A DNA stretch of 7,866 nucleotides from Dysgonamonadaceae bacterium (GTDB lineage: Bacteria; Bacteroidota; Bacteroidia; Bacteroidales; Azobacteroidaceae): positions 1 to 7,866 of the forward strand of contig JAITCT010000326.1 in assembly GCA_031282925.1 (NCBI GenBank), written 5' to 3'. The translations under genes and the position numbers were made by a program. This document shows positions 1 to 6,925 of this stretch, in pieces; position 1 is the stretch's first letter; every line of letters starts with the position of its first letter. The notes beneath the pieces are model-generated. The model had not been told where the DNA came from and searched no databases. It was given only the letters and a program-made list of their open reading frames with translations.

Positions 1-32
1 ACTTAAAAATGCACAAAATCATGAAATTGTCT

Positions 33-40
33 CAAAAGTA
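33..40 (-). promoter_or_regulatory. Possible divergent -7 box at the left edge
   Basis: Read on the minus strand these bases are TACTTTTG, matching the Bacteroidota -7 consensus TAnnTTTG. An ATG on the minus strand at 22-20 opens a frame with no stop to the window edge, so a leftward gene may begin here, divergent from purD. Only seven codons are visible, the implied leader would be very short, and the nearest TTG (65-63) is 22 bases upstream, slightly far. This is a weak call. The rest of 1-139 is AT-rich and holds no other gene that I can see. Confidence 0.25.
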
Positions 41-139
41 TTTTTGAACGCAAATTATGCGACAATTTGAATTACACCCACTTTTGATACGATTGCCCTG
101 TAAATTTTTAATCGCGAGATAAATTAAATAAATAATCGT

Positions 140-147
140 TACCTTTG
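140..147 (+). promoter_or_regulatory. Promoter -7 box of purD
   Basis: TACCTTTG matches the Bacteroidota sigma-ABfr -7 consensus TAnnTTTG exactly and ends 27 bases before the ATG of purD. No clear TTTG -33 element stands at the usual spacing; the upstream stretch is A/T-rich. The box overlaps the TTG from which purD could otherwise be extended by ten codons, which argues that translation starts at the downstream ATG. Confidence 0.6.
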
Positions 148-174
148 CATTTTGAAATTAAAATTCTTATTTTT

Positions 175-1446
175 ATGAATATATTGCTTTTAGGCTCCGG
201 AGGAAGGGAACATGCTTTGGCCTGGAAAATCGCGCAAAGCCCGAAAACCGGGAAATTGTTTATCGCTCCGGGTAATGCCGGCACAGCCCTGACAGGAATA
301 AACGTTCCGGTTGCAACGACTGATTTCGAGGCATTAAAAAAGTTCGCTTCGGCAAATGAAATCAACATGGTGGTTGTTGGACCGGAAGACCCTTTGGTAC
401 AAGGCATTTATGATTTCTTCAAGAATGATTCGGAATTAAAAAACATTCCGGTTATTGGCCCCTCAAAAGCAGGCGCGCAGTTGGAAGGCAGCAAGAATTT
501 TGCCAAAAGTTTCATGATGCGTCATCAAATCCCGACCGCTCAATACCTGAGCGTTACGAAAGATAATCTTGATAAGGGAATTACTTTCCTTGAAACGATG
601 AAATCGCCCTACGTCCTCAAAGTCGATGGTTTGGCTGCCGGCAAAGGCGTATTGATTATCAACAATTTGCCGGAAGCAAAAAAGGAACTGAATGCCATGT
701 TGAACGGAAGTTTCGGAAAAGCCGGCGAAACGGTTGTGATTGAAGAGTTTCTTTCGGGCGTAGAATGTTCTGTTTTTGTGATGACCGACGGCAAATCCTG
801 CAAAATCCTTCCCGAAGCCAAAGATTACAAGCGGATAGGGGAGGGGGATACAGGTTTGAATACCGGTGGCATGGGCGCTGTTTCACCGGTTCCTTTTGCC
901 GATCGGACTTTTATGAAAAAAGTGGAAGAACGGATTGTTATTCCTACGATTGAAGGATTACGAAGTGAATCTATTGATTATAAAGGTTTCTTATTTCTCG
1001 GCTTGATTAATGTTGGAGGCGAACCGCTGCTGATTGAATATAATTGCCGGATGGGAGATCCGGAAACGGAAGTTGTTATGTTGCGGATTCAATCCGATTT
1101 TGTTGATTTACTGGAAGGTGTTGCACAGGGAAATTTGCAGGAAAAAGCACTGGTATTCGACACCCGTTCGGCGGCGGCAGTTATGCTTGTGTCCGGCGGT
1201 TATCCGGGAAACTGCGAAAAAGGCAAAGCCATTACCGGACTTGAAAGCGTACGGGGAAGCCTGCTTTTCCATGCCGGAACAACCGAAAAGGACGGCCGTA
1301 TCCTGACCGCCGGCGGACGAGTTATCGCCGTCAGTTCGTATGGAAGCGACAAAAACGAGGCCTTACGGCAATCTTTTCAAAATGCCGAAATCATCCGGTT
1401 CGACGGCAAATATTACCGGAAAGACATTGGTTACGATTTGAAGTAA
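175..1446 (+). CDS. purD: Phosphoribosylamine--glycine ligase (GARS)
   Basis: This cytosolic enzyme joins phosphoribosylamine and glycine using ATP to make glycinamide ribonucleotide, step two of de novo purine synthesis. The product is 423 aa, the usual single-domain length. Visible landmarks are the N-terminal SGGREHA (residues 7-13), the ATP-grasp nucleotide loop [11 protein letters not shown] (149-159), the family signature [12 protein letters not shown] (224-235), the metal/ATP-binding segment [12 protein letters not shown] (288-299) and the C-terminal GGRVIAV (380-386). I chose the ATG at 175 over an in-frame TTG at 145 because the protein then begins at the conserved first beta strand ([10 protein letters not shown]) and because the -7 box overlaps that TTG. 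There is no clear Shine-Dalgarno sequence, as is common in this phylum. It leads an apparent two-gene operon with the membrane protein 4 bases downstream. No lesions were seen. Confidence 0.98.
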   Translation: MNILLLGSGGREHALAWKIAQSPKTGKLFIAPGNAGTALTGINVPVATTDFEALKKFASANEINMVVVGPEDPLVQGIYDFFKNDSELKNIPVIGPSKAGAQLEGSKNFAKSFMMRHQIPTAQYLSVTKDNLDKGITFLETMKSPYVLKVDGLAAGKGVLIINNLPEAKKELNAMLNGSFGKAGETVVIEEFLSGVECSVFVMTDGKSCKILPEAKDYKRIGEGDTGLNTGGMGAVSPVPFADRTFMKKVEERIVIPTIEGLRSESIDYKGFLFLGLINVGGEPLLIEYNCRMGDPETEVVMLRIQSDFVDLLEGVAQGNLQEKALVFDTRSAAAVMLVSGGYPGNCEKGKAITGLESVRGSLLFHAGTTEKDGRILTAGGRVIAVSSYGSDKNEALRQSFQNAEIIRFDGKYYRKDIGYDLK

Positions 1447-1450
1447 AAAT

Positions 1451-2374
1451 ATGAATATCGGAAGAATACAGAAATCGTTTGTTTCCAGTTGGATAGTGTT
1501 TATTACCTGCACCTTTGCATTCCTTGCTTTCCGGTTATCGGGCGATTGGAATAATGTTAATCTTTGGATATGTACCTTCATTCAGTTTGGTATTGCATTG
1601 TATTTATTATTGTTGAACGGTATTTTTTCGATGATTCGTTGCAGGACTTTGTTGCCTGCGATTTTCTATCTGATTTTGACCGGCTGGAATCCAATATTTA
1701 ATTATGATTTGAACGGTTGTTTGGCGACGCTGTTAACCATATTCAATTATGCGCTTTTATTCAATGCCTATCAAAAGACCGATTCGCAGATCAACGCATT
1801 CAATATTTCATTAATACTGGTTTTGGGCAGTTTCCTCCAGCCTCAGCTTTTATTGTTTTTCCCCATATTGTGGATTGGATGTTATTGGTTCCGTAGTTTT
1901 AATTTACGGGTATTCCTTGCAAGTCTAACGGGTATTGTTGCGGTTTACTGGATTATTTTTGCATGGAGTATTTATTGGGACGACAGGCAAATATTTTTTG
2001 CTACGCTTCCGAAAGCGGAAGATATTTTCTTTATAAACGAACTTCATTTATCTAATTATGAATGGATGAGTTTCGGGATTATTTTGTTTGTATTGGTTTC
2101 TGCAGGATTAAATTTATTTATACTAAATATTTCCGAAAAGGTCAAAACGGTTTCTTTTTTGAAATACCTGTACGTTTCCTCTTTCCTTTTCCTGTTTTTG
2201 GCGTTTGTGCAAAGCGAATACCGGTCCTGTTGGGAATCAATTGCGTATATTCCCGTTTCATTGATACTTGCTTATTATTTTACACTTGCGAACAAAGTGT
2301 ACAGTACGGTTTTGATGTTGCTTTTCATCTGCTCGTTTTGGTTTTTGGGATTTTTACAAAACTTTTCCACGTAG
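1451..2374 (+). CDS. Polytopic membrane protein, DUF6427-like
   Basis: The 307-aa protein is overwhelmingly hydrophobic, with roughly nine or ten likely membrane segments (about residues 10-29, 38-56, 66-79, 90-106, 117-140, 153-175, 207-226, 236-253, 264-280 and 284-303). Short polar loops separate them, and the longest, about 176-205, is rich in acidic and aromatic residues (YWDDRQ). There is no cleavable signal peptide and no enzyme motif I can name. Its size, topology and position straight after purD resemble the Bacteroidota family DUF6427, which from memory is often found near purD; that family assignment is an inference. The 4-base gap to purD implies co-transcription and probably coupled translation. 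Its last 21 bases overlap the 3' end of the convergent mnmD. Function is unknown; a transporter or envelope role is possible but nothing in the sequence decides it. Confidence 0.85.
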   Translation: MNIGRIQKSFVSSWIVFITCTFAFLAFRLSGDWNNVNLWICTFIQFGIALYLLLLNGIFSMIRCRTLLPAIFYLILTGWNPIFNYDLNGCLATLLTIFNYALLFNAYQKTDSQINAFNISLILVLGSFLQPQLLLFFPILWIGCYWFRSFNLRVFLASLTGIVAVYWIIFAWSIYWDDRQIFFATLPKAEDIFFINELHLSNYEWMSFGIILFVLVSAGLNLFILNISEKVKTVSFLKYLYVSSFLFLFLAFVQSEYRSCWESIAYIPVSLILAYYFTLANKVYSTVLMLLFICSFWFLGFLQNFST

Positions 2375-2995
2375 CATTTCCCTTTTCCCCGGAGGGCCCT
2401 GCAGCCGTTCGACGGTGAAACCGGCTTGCCGCATCATTCTCCGGATACTGCCTTTTGCACAGTACGTCGTGATCATTCCGCCCGGATTCATAGATGAAAA
2501 AATCCTGCCGAACAGTTCGGGCGACCATGCGTCGGGCTGTTTGTCGGGAGCAAAAGCGTCGTAATAAACAATATCATTTTTGTCTGGGAAATTAAAATTC
2601 TTAAAATCGGTTTGGATTTTTTTGAGATATAGATACAAATTAACCGGTTCGAACTTTTCCCATTCGGTTTGGTGAATAGCCCGGAACAGGGAAGTTTCGG
2701 AATAATTCAACCTGTCTGTAATTTCCGGCGGCAAAGGAAATTTTTCCAATCCGGTATAAAAAACTTTAATTTTTTGATTTGCCGCTTCCAGTGCAGTCAG
2801 TAAAACATTCAAGCCCGTTCCGAAACCCATTTCAAGGACATGGATTTCAGCCTTCCGGCACTGTTTGAACCCCGCTTCAATATACACATGCCTCGATTCC
2901 CGGATGGCGCCGTTTACGGAATGATAATGTTCGTCCATTTCCGGCAGGAAAAGAGTAGGCGAACCATCGGCAGTCGTTTGGATTTCGATTTTCAT
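2354..2995 (-). CDS. mnmD: tRNA (mnm5s2U34)-methyltransferase MnmD
   Basis: This is a stand-alone version of the MnmC2 methyltransferase domain (Methyltransf_30, formerly DUF752). It should transfer a methyl group from S-adenosylmethionine to the aminomethyl group of wobble uridine 34, giving mnm5(s2)U in tRNAs that read split codon boxes. The 213-aa product is the length expected without the fused FAD oxidase domain of enterobacterial MnmC. Visible motifs are HYHSVNGAIRESRHVYIEAG near residues 23-42, the SAM-binding LEMGFGTGLN (54-63), the active-site region YYDAFAPDKQPDAWSPELF (144-162), TYCAKGSIRRMMRQAGF (177-193) and the C-terminal GPPGKREMLRGK (200-211). Its ATG overlaps the stop of the upstream thioesterase gene in an ATGA, implying coupled translation. 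Its 3' end overlaps the convergent membrane-protein gene by 21 bases. Confidence 0.93.
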   Translation of the reverse strand: MKIEIQTTADGSPTLFLPEMDEHYHSVNGAIRESRHVYIEAGFKQCRKAEIHVLEMGFGTGLNVLLTALEAANQKIKVFYTGLEKFPLPPEITDRLNYSETSLFRAIHQTEWEKFEPVNLYLYLKKIQTDFKNFNFPDKNDIVYYDAFAPDKQPDAWSPELFGRIFSSMNPGGMITTYCAKGSIRRMMRQAGFTVERLQGPPGKREMLRGKVL

Positions 2996-3393
2996 TTTTC
3001 GAAGTTCAAAGGGAGATTTTTGCGGTAAGCCGTAGCCGTGAATAGAGCGATTAACTCTTCCGCTTCGTTTGTTACAATTACCTCAAAAGTAGCCAGTTTT
3101 TTGTGCAAATGGACGATTTTAGCTTCGGCGTACAATGTTCCGGCGTCAATACTTTTGAAATAGCGGATACTTGTTTCGATTGACATCGCCAGATTACCGC
3201 AGGCATTGACGGCGGCGGCAAATGCCAAATCGGCCAGCGTAAAAATGGCGCCGCCTTGCACCACATTTCCGGCATTGAGATGCATGTTGCGTATTTCCAT
3301 TTTCGTTTTTGCGCGGCCGGGTTCGGCCTCCAGTAATTCGATACCAGAGAGAGCGGCGTAGCGGTCGTCTTTGAAAAATTCTCTGATTGTCAT
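2992..3393 (-). CDS. PaaI-like hotdog-fold thioesterase
   Basis: The 133-aa protein is a single hotdog domain of the PaaI/YbgC type that hydrolyses acyl-CoA thioesters in the cytosol; the natural substrate cannot be read from sequence. The key motif is HLNAGNVVQGGAIFTLADLA (residues 38-57): Asn40, the GG at 47-48 and Asp55, the acidic residue that follows the long helix start, are in place. Where E. coli PaaI has HGG this protein has QGG, a variant found in other members. I set the start at the ATG at 3393-3391, not an in-frame TTG at 3423, because a -7 box (3419-3412) lies inside the longer version. The stop TGA overlaps the mnmD ATG, so the two genes form an operon. A link between acyl-CoA hydrolysis and tRNA modification is not obvious; the pairing may only be transcriptional. 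Confidence 0.9.
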   Translation of the reverse strand: MTIREFFKDDRYAALSGIELLEAEPGRAKTKMEIRNMHLNAGNVVQGGAIFTLADLAFAAAVNACGNLAMSIETSIRYFKSIDAGTLYAEAKIVHLHKKLATFEVIVTNEAEELIALFTATAYRKNLPLNFEK

Positions 3394-3411
3394 TGTTCCG
3401 AATTTTTTTTG

Positions 3412-3419
3412 CAAATGTA
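3412..3419 (-). promoter_or_regulatory. Promoter -7 box of the paaI-like/mnmD operon
   Basis: On the minus strand these bases read TACATTTG, an exact TAnnTTTG match, ending 18 bases before the chosen ATG. No good TTTG -33 element is present at the usual distance, so the call rests on the -7 box and its position. The upstream sequence where a -33 would lie is occupied by a diverged intergenic repeat (3431-3467). Confidence 0.55.
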
Positions 3420-3430
3420 ACAATTATTTT

Positions 3431-3467
3431 ATGAGTTACAGGTAAGTGAGTAAACAAAACTCGTTAA
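3431..3467 (+). repeat. Diverged copy of TTAACGAGT-type intergenic repeat
   Basis: This 37-base stretch begins ATGAGTTA and ends ACTCGTTAA. The same two ends, at almost the same distance (38 bases), flank the serC-pgk hairpin at 5541-5578, and both copies have AACAA just before the final ACTCGTTAA. The interior has drifted (TAAGTGAGTAAAC here), so the long stem seen after serC is not kept. The resemblance is by eye. It sits immediately upstream of the paaI-like promoter. Confidence 0.45.
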
Positions 3468-3710
3468 TTCATCAATGTGTAGATATTTCCTTGTCGCAAC
3501 TTAAATTATTTATTTCTTCTCTTAAAGAATTAACCACAAAACCTCCGTGTAGCTCCGTTTATACATAAGCCACAGAGGATACGGAGTTCCGGGAGTTTTT
3601 ATCTCCGAAAACAAATTGAATTGATTAGAACAATATTGTTTTGAATTAACCACTATTTTAACCTTGCGACAATCTGAAGTGTATTGGGTGTATTTACCGA
3701 TTGGAGGGGA
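3468..3710. other. Non-coding spacer with short inverted repeats
   Basis: No frame on either strand looks like protein. The stretch is AT-rich except for a segment around 3541-3600, where CTCCGT occurs twice (3543-3548 and 3553-3558) and its reverse complement ACGGAG once (3581-3586), so two alternative weak hairpins can form, followed by a five-T run at 3596-3600. The wording of this segment (AACCACAAAACC, CCACAGAGGATACGGAG) resembles degenerate intergenic repeats common in bacterial genomes. I assign no function to it. Confidence 0.4.
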
Positions 3711-3743
3711 TTTTGCTGTTTAAAAAAGAATGTTGTAATTTTG
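3711..3743 (+). promoter_or_regulatory. Promoter of the broken PIN-domain gene
   Basis: A TTTTG at 3711-3715 (-33 element) is separated by 20 bases from TAATTTTG at 3736-3743, an exact TAnnTTTG -7 box. The start codon of the PIN pseudogene lies 22 bases after the box. Both elements of the Bacteroidota promoter are therefore present, so this locus is probably still transcribed although its first gene is disrupted. Confidence 0.65.
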
Positions 3744-3765
3744 ACCGGTAAAGTTTATTTAATAT

Positions 3766-4209
3766 ATGAAACAGCGAATTTATATTGATACTTCGATGTT
3801 GAATTTGCAGGATTTACCGAGCCATTATTTGAGCGGGTAAAGAATGATGAGTTGCAGATTGTTTATTCTTCCCTTACCGAACAAGAGTTAGAGCTTGCGC
3901 CTGAAAAGGTAAAACAATTAGTGCGAAGTTTACCGGCTACAAATGTGGAATTTATATATATAAGTGCCGAAGCAATTGCTCTTGCCCAACAATATATTAT
4001 CGAAAACGTTGTTGGCAAAACATGTTATGAAGATTGTTTGCATATTGCTTTGGCAACAATTCATAAGGTAGATATATTTGGCAAGTTGGAATTTTAAGCA
4101 TATTGTCAATACAATAAGAATACGCGGCTATAATACCGTTAATTTAAAAATGGGTTATGCAACCCTCGAAATTCGTTCACCAAGAGATTTAATGAAATAT
4201 GAAGACTGA
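3766..4209 (+). pseudogene. PIN-domain (VapC-like) ribonuclease toxin, frameshifted twice
   Basis: PIN proteins of this type are Mg-dependent RNases, usually toxins of type II toxin-antitoxin pairs. The first frame begins MKQRIYIDTS, carrying the first catalytic Asp (residue 8), and hits a stop at 3838-3840. The homology continues in another frame through FDVEFAGFTEPLFERVKN, SSLTEQELELAP and CYEDCLHIALAT (catalytic Asp) up to 4080. It then moves to a third frame for ASWNFKHIVNTIRIRGYN, ending at a TGA at 4207-4209. The first lesion looks like a deletion at the single TTCG at 3792-3795, where intact relatives have five or six residues between DTS and FD. The second fits one extra T in the TTT at 4077-4079, since removing it restores VDILASWNF. 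No single reading frame can make an active protein. The family is recognised from memory of such sequences. A sequencing error could explain one lesion, less easily both. Confidence 0.85.
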
Positions 4210-4357
4210 TAAGAAAAAAAAAGAATTTGATGCAGTGCAGTTTATGCGTCAGGTAAGGGACAAAATCAGCGCTGAAATATGCGATATGTCCCCTGAGCAA
4301 ATATTGGAATACTTCAAACAACGTGTTCCAAAAGAGAGAATAATGCCTGCTCTTTGA
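4199..4357 (+). CDS. Small protein downstream of PIN gene, possible antitoxin
   Basis: The ATG at 4199 lies inside the last codons of the PIN pseudogene (11-base overlap) and gives a 52-aa protein: a lysine-rich start (MKTDKKKKEFDAVQFMRQVR), a predicted helix with an acidic face (DKISAEICDMSPEQILEYF) and a short tail ending at a TGA at 4355-4357. I cannot name its family. Its position directly after and overlapping a PIN toxin gene, its size, and its charged helical composition match small partner proteins encoded behind Bacteroidota PIN genes, where the toxin comes first. An antitoxin role is an inference; no ribbon-helix-helix, AbrB or Phd motif is evident. It is intact while its neighbour is broken. 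It should be expressed from the promoter at 3711-3743, though loss of coupled translation may lower its yield. Confidence 0.6.
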   Translation: MKTDKKKKEFDAVQFMRQVRDKISAEICDMSPEQILEYFKQRVPKERIMPAL

Positions 4358-4406
4358 TTTGCCGGAATAATTTTTATCCGTCTGTGCGTTATTTAAAAAT
4401 TTCATG

Positions 4407-4414
4407 TAAATTTG
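4407..4414 (+). promoter_or_regulatory. Promoter -7 box of serC
   Basis: TAAATTTG is an exact match to the Bacteroidota -7 consensus and lies 43 bases before the serC ATG. A convincing TTTG -33 element is not visible at the usual 19-20 base spacing. The implied leader of about 35 bases is A/T-rich with no Shine-Dalgarno sequence. Confidence 0.55.
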
Positions 4415-4457
4415 CAGTTTCAAAATAAGAACTTATTAATTTAAAAACAGGTTATTT

Positions 4458-5540
4458 ATGAAGAAGTATAATTTTAATGCAGGACCTTCCGTTTTGCCGC
4501 AAGAAACTGTAAACAATACGATTAACGCTATTAAAGAATTTGCCGGAACAGGTTTGGGTTTAATGGAAATAAGCCATCGTTCCAAAGAGTTTCAGGCTGT
4601 AATGGACGAAACGGTTGCTTTATTCAAAAAAATCTTAAATATTCCGGAAGGCTATTCCGTGCTGTTTCTGGGCGGAGGTGCAAGTTTGGAGTTTTGCATG
4701 GTGCCTTACAATCTGCTGGAAAAGAAGGCCGCTTACCTGAATACCGGAACGTGGGCAAGTAAAGCGCTGAAAGAAGCCAAATTATTTGGGGAAGTTGTAG
4801 AGGTTGCTTCTTCCAAAGCGGATAATTTTACCTATATCCCCAAAGATTATACCATTCCGGCTGACGCCGATTATTTCCATATTACTACTAATAATACGAT
4901 TTTTGGAACGGAAATTCACCACGATATAGATTCGCCGGTAACTTTGGTTGCCGACATGTCGTCCGATATTTTTTCCCGTCCTGTGGATATAAGCAAATAC
5001 GGGCTTATTTACGGAGGCGCGCAGAAAAACCTGGCTCCGGCAGGCGTAACTTTCGTGATTGTGAAAGATGAAATTCTGGGAAAAGTAAGCCGTCCGATTC
5101 CAACCATGCTGGATTATCGTACGCATATTAAGGAAGGTTCGATGTTTAATACGCCGCCTGTAGTGTCGGTTTATGCTGCACTGCAAACTTTGAAATGGTT
5201 GAAATCCATTGGCGGTACCGCCGAAATGTATCGCCGCAACAAGGAAAAAGCGGACATGCTTTACGCCGAAATCGACCGCAATAAACTGTTTAAAGGAACC
5301 GTTACGGTCAAAGAAGACCGTTCGCTGATGAACATCTGTTTTGTGATGAACGAAGAATACAGGGATTTGGAAACCGAATTTTTGCAATTCGCCGTATCCA
5401 GAGGCATGACAGGTATTAAAGGACATCGTTCGGTCGGCGGATTCAGGGCTTCAACCTACAATGCCCTGCCGAAAGAAGCGGTACGGGCTTTGATTGACAC
5501 AATGAAGGAATTTGAAAAGAATAAACGGGTTGACAAGTAA
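4458..5540 (+). CDS. serC: Phosphoserine aminotransferase
   Basis: This PLP-dependent class V aminotransferase converts 3-phosphohydroxypyruvate and glutamate to O-phosphoserine and 2-oxoglutarate in serine synthesis; the same enzyme can act in pyridoxal phosphate synthesis. At 360 aa it has the normal family length. Landmarks are FNAGPSVLP (residues 6-14), EISHRSKEF (37-45), LGGGASLEF (71-79) for phosphate binding of PLP, VADMSSD with Asp167 for the pyridine nitrogen, [12 protein letters not shown] with Lys190 as the Schiff-base lysine, and [12 protein letters not shown] (321-332) for substrate phosphate binding. The start is the only sensible one, as the protein begins directly at the conserved FNAGP strand. 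Its TAA stop lies inside the left arm of a hairpin repeat. pgk follows after 72 bases in the same direction. serA, a frequent neighbour of serC in Bacteroidota, is not here. Confidence 0.97.
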   Translation: MKKYNFNAGPSVLPQETVNNTINAIKEFAGTGLGLMEISHRSKEFQAVMDETVALFKKILNIPEGYSVLFLGGGASLEFCMVPYNLLEKKAAYLNTGTWASKALKEAKLFGEVVEVASSKADNFTYIPKDYTIPADADYFHITTNNTIFGTEIHHDIDSPVTLVADMSSDIFSRPVDISKYGLIYGGAQKNLAPAGVTFVIVKDEILGKVSRPIPTMLDYRTHIKEGSMFNTPPVVSVYAALQTLKWLKSIGGTAEMYRRNKEKADMLYAEIDRNKLFKGTVTVKEDRSLMNICFVMNEEYRDLETEFLQFAVSRGMTGIKGHRSVGGFRASTYNALPKEAVRALIDTMKEFEKNKRVDK

Positions 5541-5589
5541 ATGAGTTAACGAGTTGACAAGTTAACAAGACTCGTTAACTTGTTTACTT
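5535..5589 (+). repeat. 20-bp hairpin repeat between serC and pgk
   Basis: Bases 5535-5554 and 5570-5589 pair over all 20 positions, two of them G-U wobbles (5542/5582 and 5543/5581), around a 15-base loop. The left arm contains AGTTAACGAGT and the right arm ACTCGTTAACT. A competing inner pair, CAAGTTAAC in the loop with GTTAACTTG in the right arm, could form instead. The serC TAA (5538-5540) lies in the left arm. Only a four-T run follows, so it is a poor intrinsic terminator; it could stabilise the serC mRNA end or attenuate read-through into pgk. A diverged copy is at 3431-3467, which suggests a dispersed repeat family. Confidence 0.75.
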
Positions 5590-5612
5590 TTAACTATTAA
5601 TCCTTATATATT

Positions 5613-6875
5613 ATGCAAACAATAGACAAGTTTAATTTTTCAGGACAAAAAGCTTTTGTCCGCGTAGATTTCAATGTTCCACTGGATGAAAAATTCAATA
5701 TCACGGACGATACCCGCATCCGGGCTGCCATTCCGACATTGAAAAAAATTCTTTCGGATGGCGGCAGCCTCATTATTGCTTCCCATTTGGGACGTCCCGA
5801 CGGGGTAACCGGGAAATACTCCCTGAAACACATTTTGGGACATGTGTCCAAGTTGTTGGGCGTTCCCGTTGATTTTGCCGACGACTGCCTCGGCGCGGAA
5901 GCCGTTGAAAAATCAGCCGCTTTGAAAGCGGGGCAAGCGCTTTTGCTGGAAAACCTGCGTTTCCATGCAGCCGAAGAAGGCAAACCCCGCGGACTGGCAA
6001 AAGACGCTCCCGAAGAAACAGTCGCTGCCGCCAAGAAAGCCGAAAAAGCCAGTCAAAAAGAAATGGCCAAACAATTGGCTTCTTACGCAACGGTTTATGT
6101 CAATGACGCTTTTGGGACGGCTCACCGCGCCCATGCATCGACAGCGATTATCGCCGATTATTTCGACGCCAATCACAAATTGTTCGGTTATCTGATGCAA
6201 AATGAAATTGACGCGGTGGAAAAAGTATTGAAAAATACGGTCAGGCCTTTCACGGCCATCATGGGCGGTTCGAAAGTATCTTCCAAAATTGACATCATCG
6301 AAAACCTGCTTACTAAGGTGGACAACCTGATTATTACCGGCGGTATGACTTATACTTTTACCAAAGCTTTGGGCGGTAAAATCGGTAATTCGATTGTGGA
6401 GGACGATAAACTGGATCTGGCTTTGAACCTGATCCGGAAAGCAAAGGACAACCACGTGAATTTAGTGCTGGCCGAAGACGCCAAAGCTGCAGACAGTTTC
6501 AGCAACGATGCAAAAACGCAGTTCGTTCCGGCAGGTGAAATTCCCGATGGCTGGGAAGGTCTGGACATTGGTCCCGAAACGGAAAAGAAATTTGCCGAAG
6601 TCATCAAAGCATCCAAAACAATACTCTGGAACGGACCGACAGGCGTATTTGAATTTGATAATTTTGCCGGCGGTTCCAAAGCCGTAGGCTTAGCCATTGC
6701 GAAAGCAACGGACAACGGAGCTTTCTCGCTTATCGGCGGAGGCGATTCGGTGGCTTGCGTCAATAAATTCGGCATTGCGGACAAAATGTCGTACGTATCA
6801 ACCGGCGGAGGCGCTCTTTTGGAATTTATCGAAGGGAAAGTGTTGCCGGGAATCAAAGCGATTCGCGGGTATTAG
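5613..6875 (+). CDS. pgk: Phosphoglycerate kinase
   Basis: This cytosolic glycolytic enzyme reversibly moves a phosphate between 1,3-bisphosphoglycerate and ADP, giving 3-phosphoglycerate and ATP. The 420-aa length fits Bacteroidota Pgk, which is longer than the E. coli enzyme because of a Lys/Ala-rich helical insertion, here about residues 120-152. Conserved blocks are RVDFNVP (17-23), SHLGRP (57-62) and LLENLRFH (111-118) in the substrate-binding N-domain, then [10 protein letters not shown] (167-176), GGSKVSSKI (218-226), GPTGVFE (341-347), GGGDSV (375-380) and STGGGA (396-401) in the nucleotide-binding C-domain and hinge. The ATG follows an AT-rich leader without a Shine-Dalgarno sequence. 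I see no TAnnTTTG box between serC and pgk, so it may be read from the serC promoter through the hairpin. A strong terminator follows. Confidence 0.98.
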   Translation: MQTIDKFNFSGQKAFVRVDFNVPLDEKFNITDDTRIRAAIPTLKKILSDGGSLIIASHLGRPDGVTGKYSLKHILGHVSKLLGVPVDFADDCLGAEAVEKSAALKAGQALLLENLRFHAAEEGKPRGLAKDAPEETVAAAKKAEKASQKEMAKQLASYATVYVNDAFGTAHRAHASTAIIADYFDANHKLFGYLMQNEIDAVEKVLKNTVRPFTAIMGGSKVSSKIDIIENLLTKVDNLIITGGMTYTFTKALGGKIGNSIVEDDKLDLALNLIRKAKDNHVNLVLAEDAKAADSFSNDAKTQFVPAGEIPDGWEGLDIGPETEKKFAEVIKASKTILWNGPTGVFEFDNFAGGSKAVGLAIAKATDNGAFSLIGGGDSVACVNKFGIADKMSYVSTGGGALLEFIEGKVLPGIKAIRGY

Positions 6876-6925
6876 CCGTTAGCTTGGGGCGTCAAATTAT
6901 ACTGCGCTTGAGACTGTTGAATTAT

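Noticed and set aside
145..174. A ten-codon N-terminal extension of purD from a TTG codon.
   Set aside because: The -7 promoter box overlaps this TTG, and family members begin at the strand encoded from the ATG at 175.
3394..3423. A ten-codon extension of the thioesterase from a TTG at 3423.
   Set aside because: A consensus -7 box lies within it, so it would precede the transcription start; the ATG at 3393 fits the domain start.
3489..3500. The 12-mer CCTTGTCGCAAC occurs here and again at 7211-7222, with similar TGCGACAAT strings near 59 and 3664.
   Set aside because: One or a few shared 12-mers are expected by chance between positions in a window of this size, and the flanks do not match.
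4139..4423. A 94-codon minus-strand frame opposite the small PIN-partner gene.
   Set aside because: It covers the plus-strand gene, the end of the PIN homology and the serC promoter, and its Phe-rich stretch is just the complement of the lysine codons.
4782..5426. A 214-codon open frame antisense to serC.
   Set aside because: It lies wholly inside a clear serC gene, its composition (many Arg, His, Phe) is that of a shadow frame, and it has no promoter or family signature.
5913..6856. Two long minus-strand open frames (180 and 168 codons) inside pgk.
   Set aside because: They mirror the strongly biased codon use of pgk and overlap it completely, with no independent evidence.
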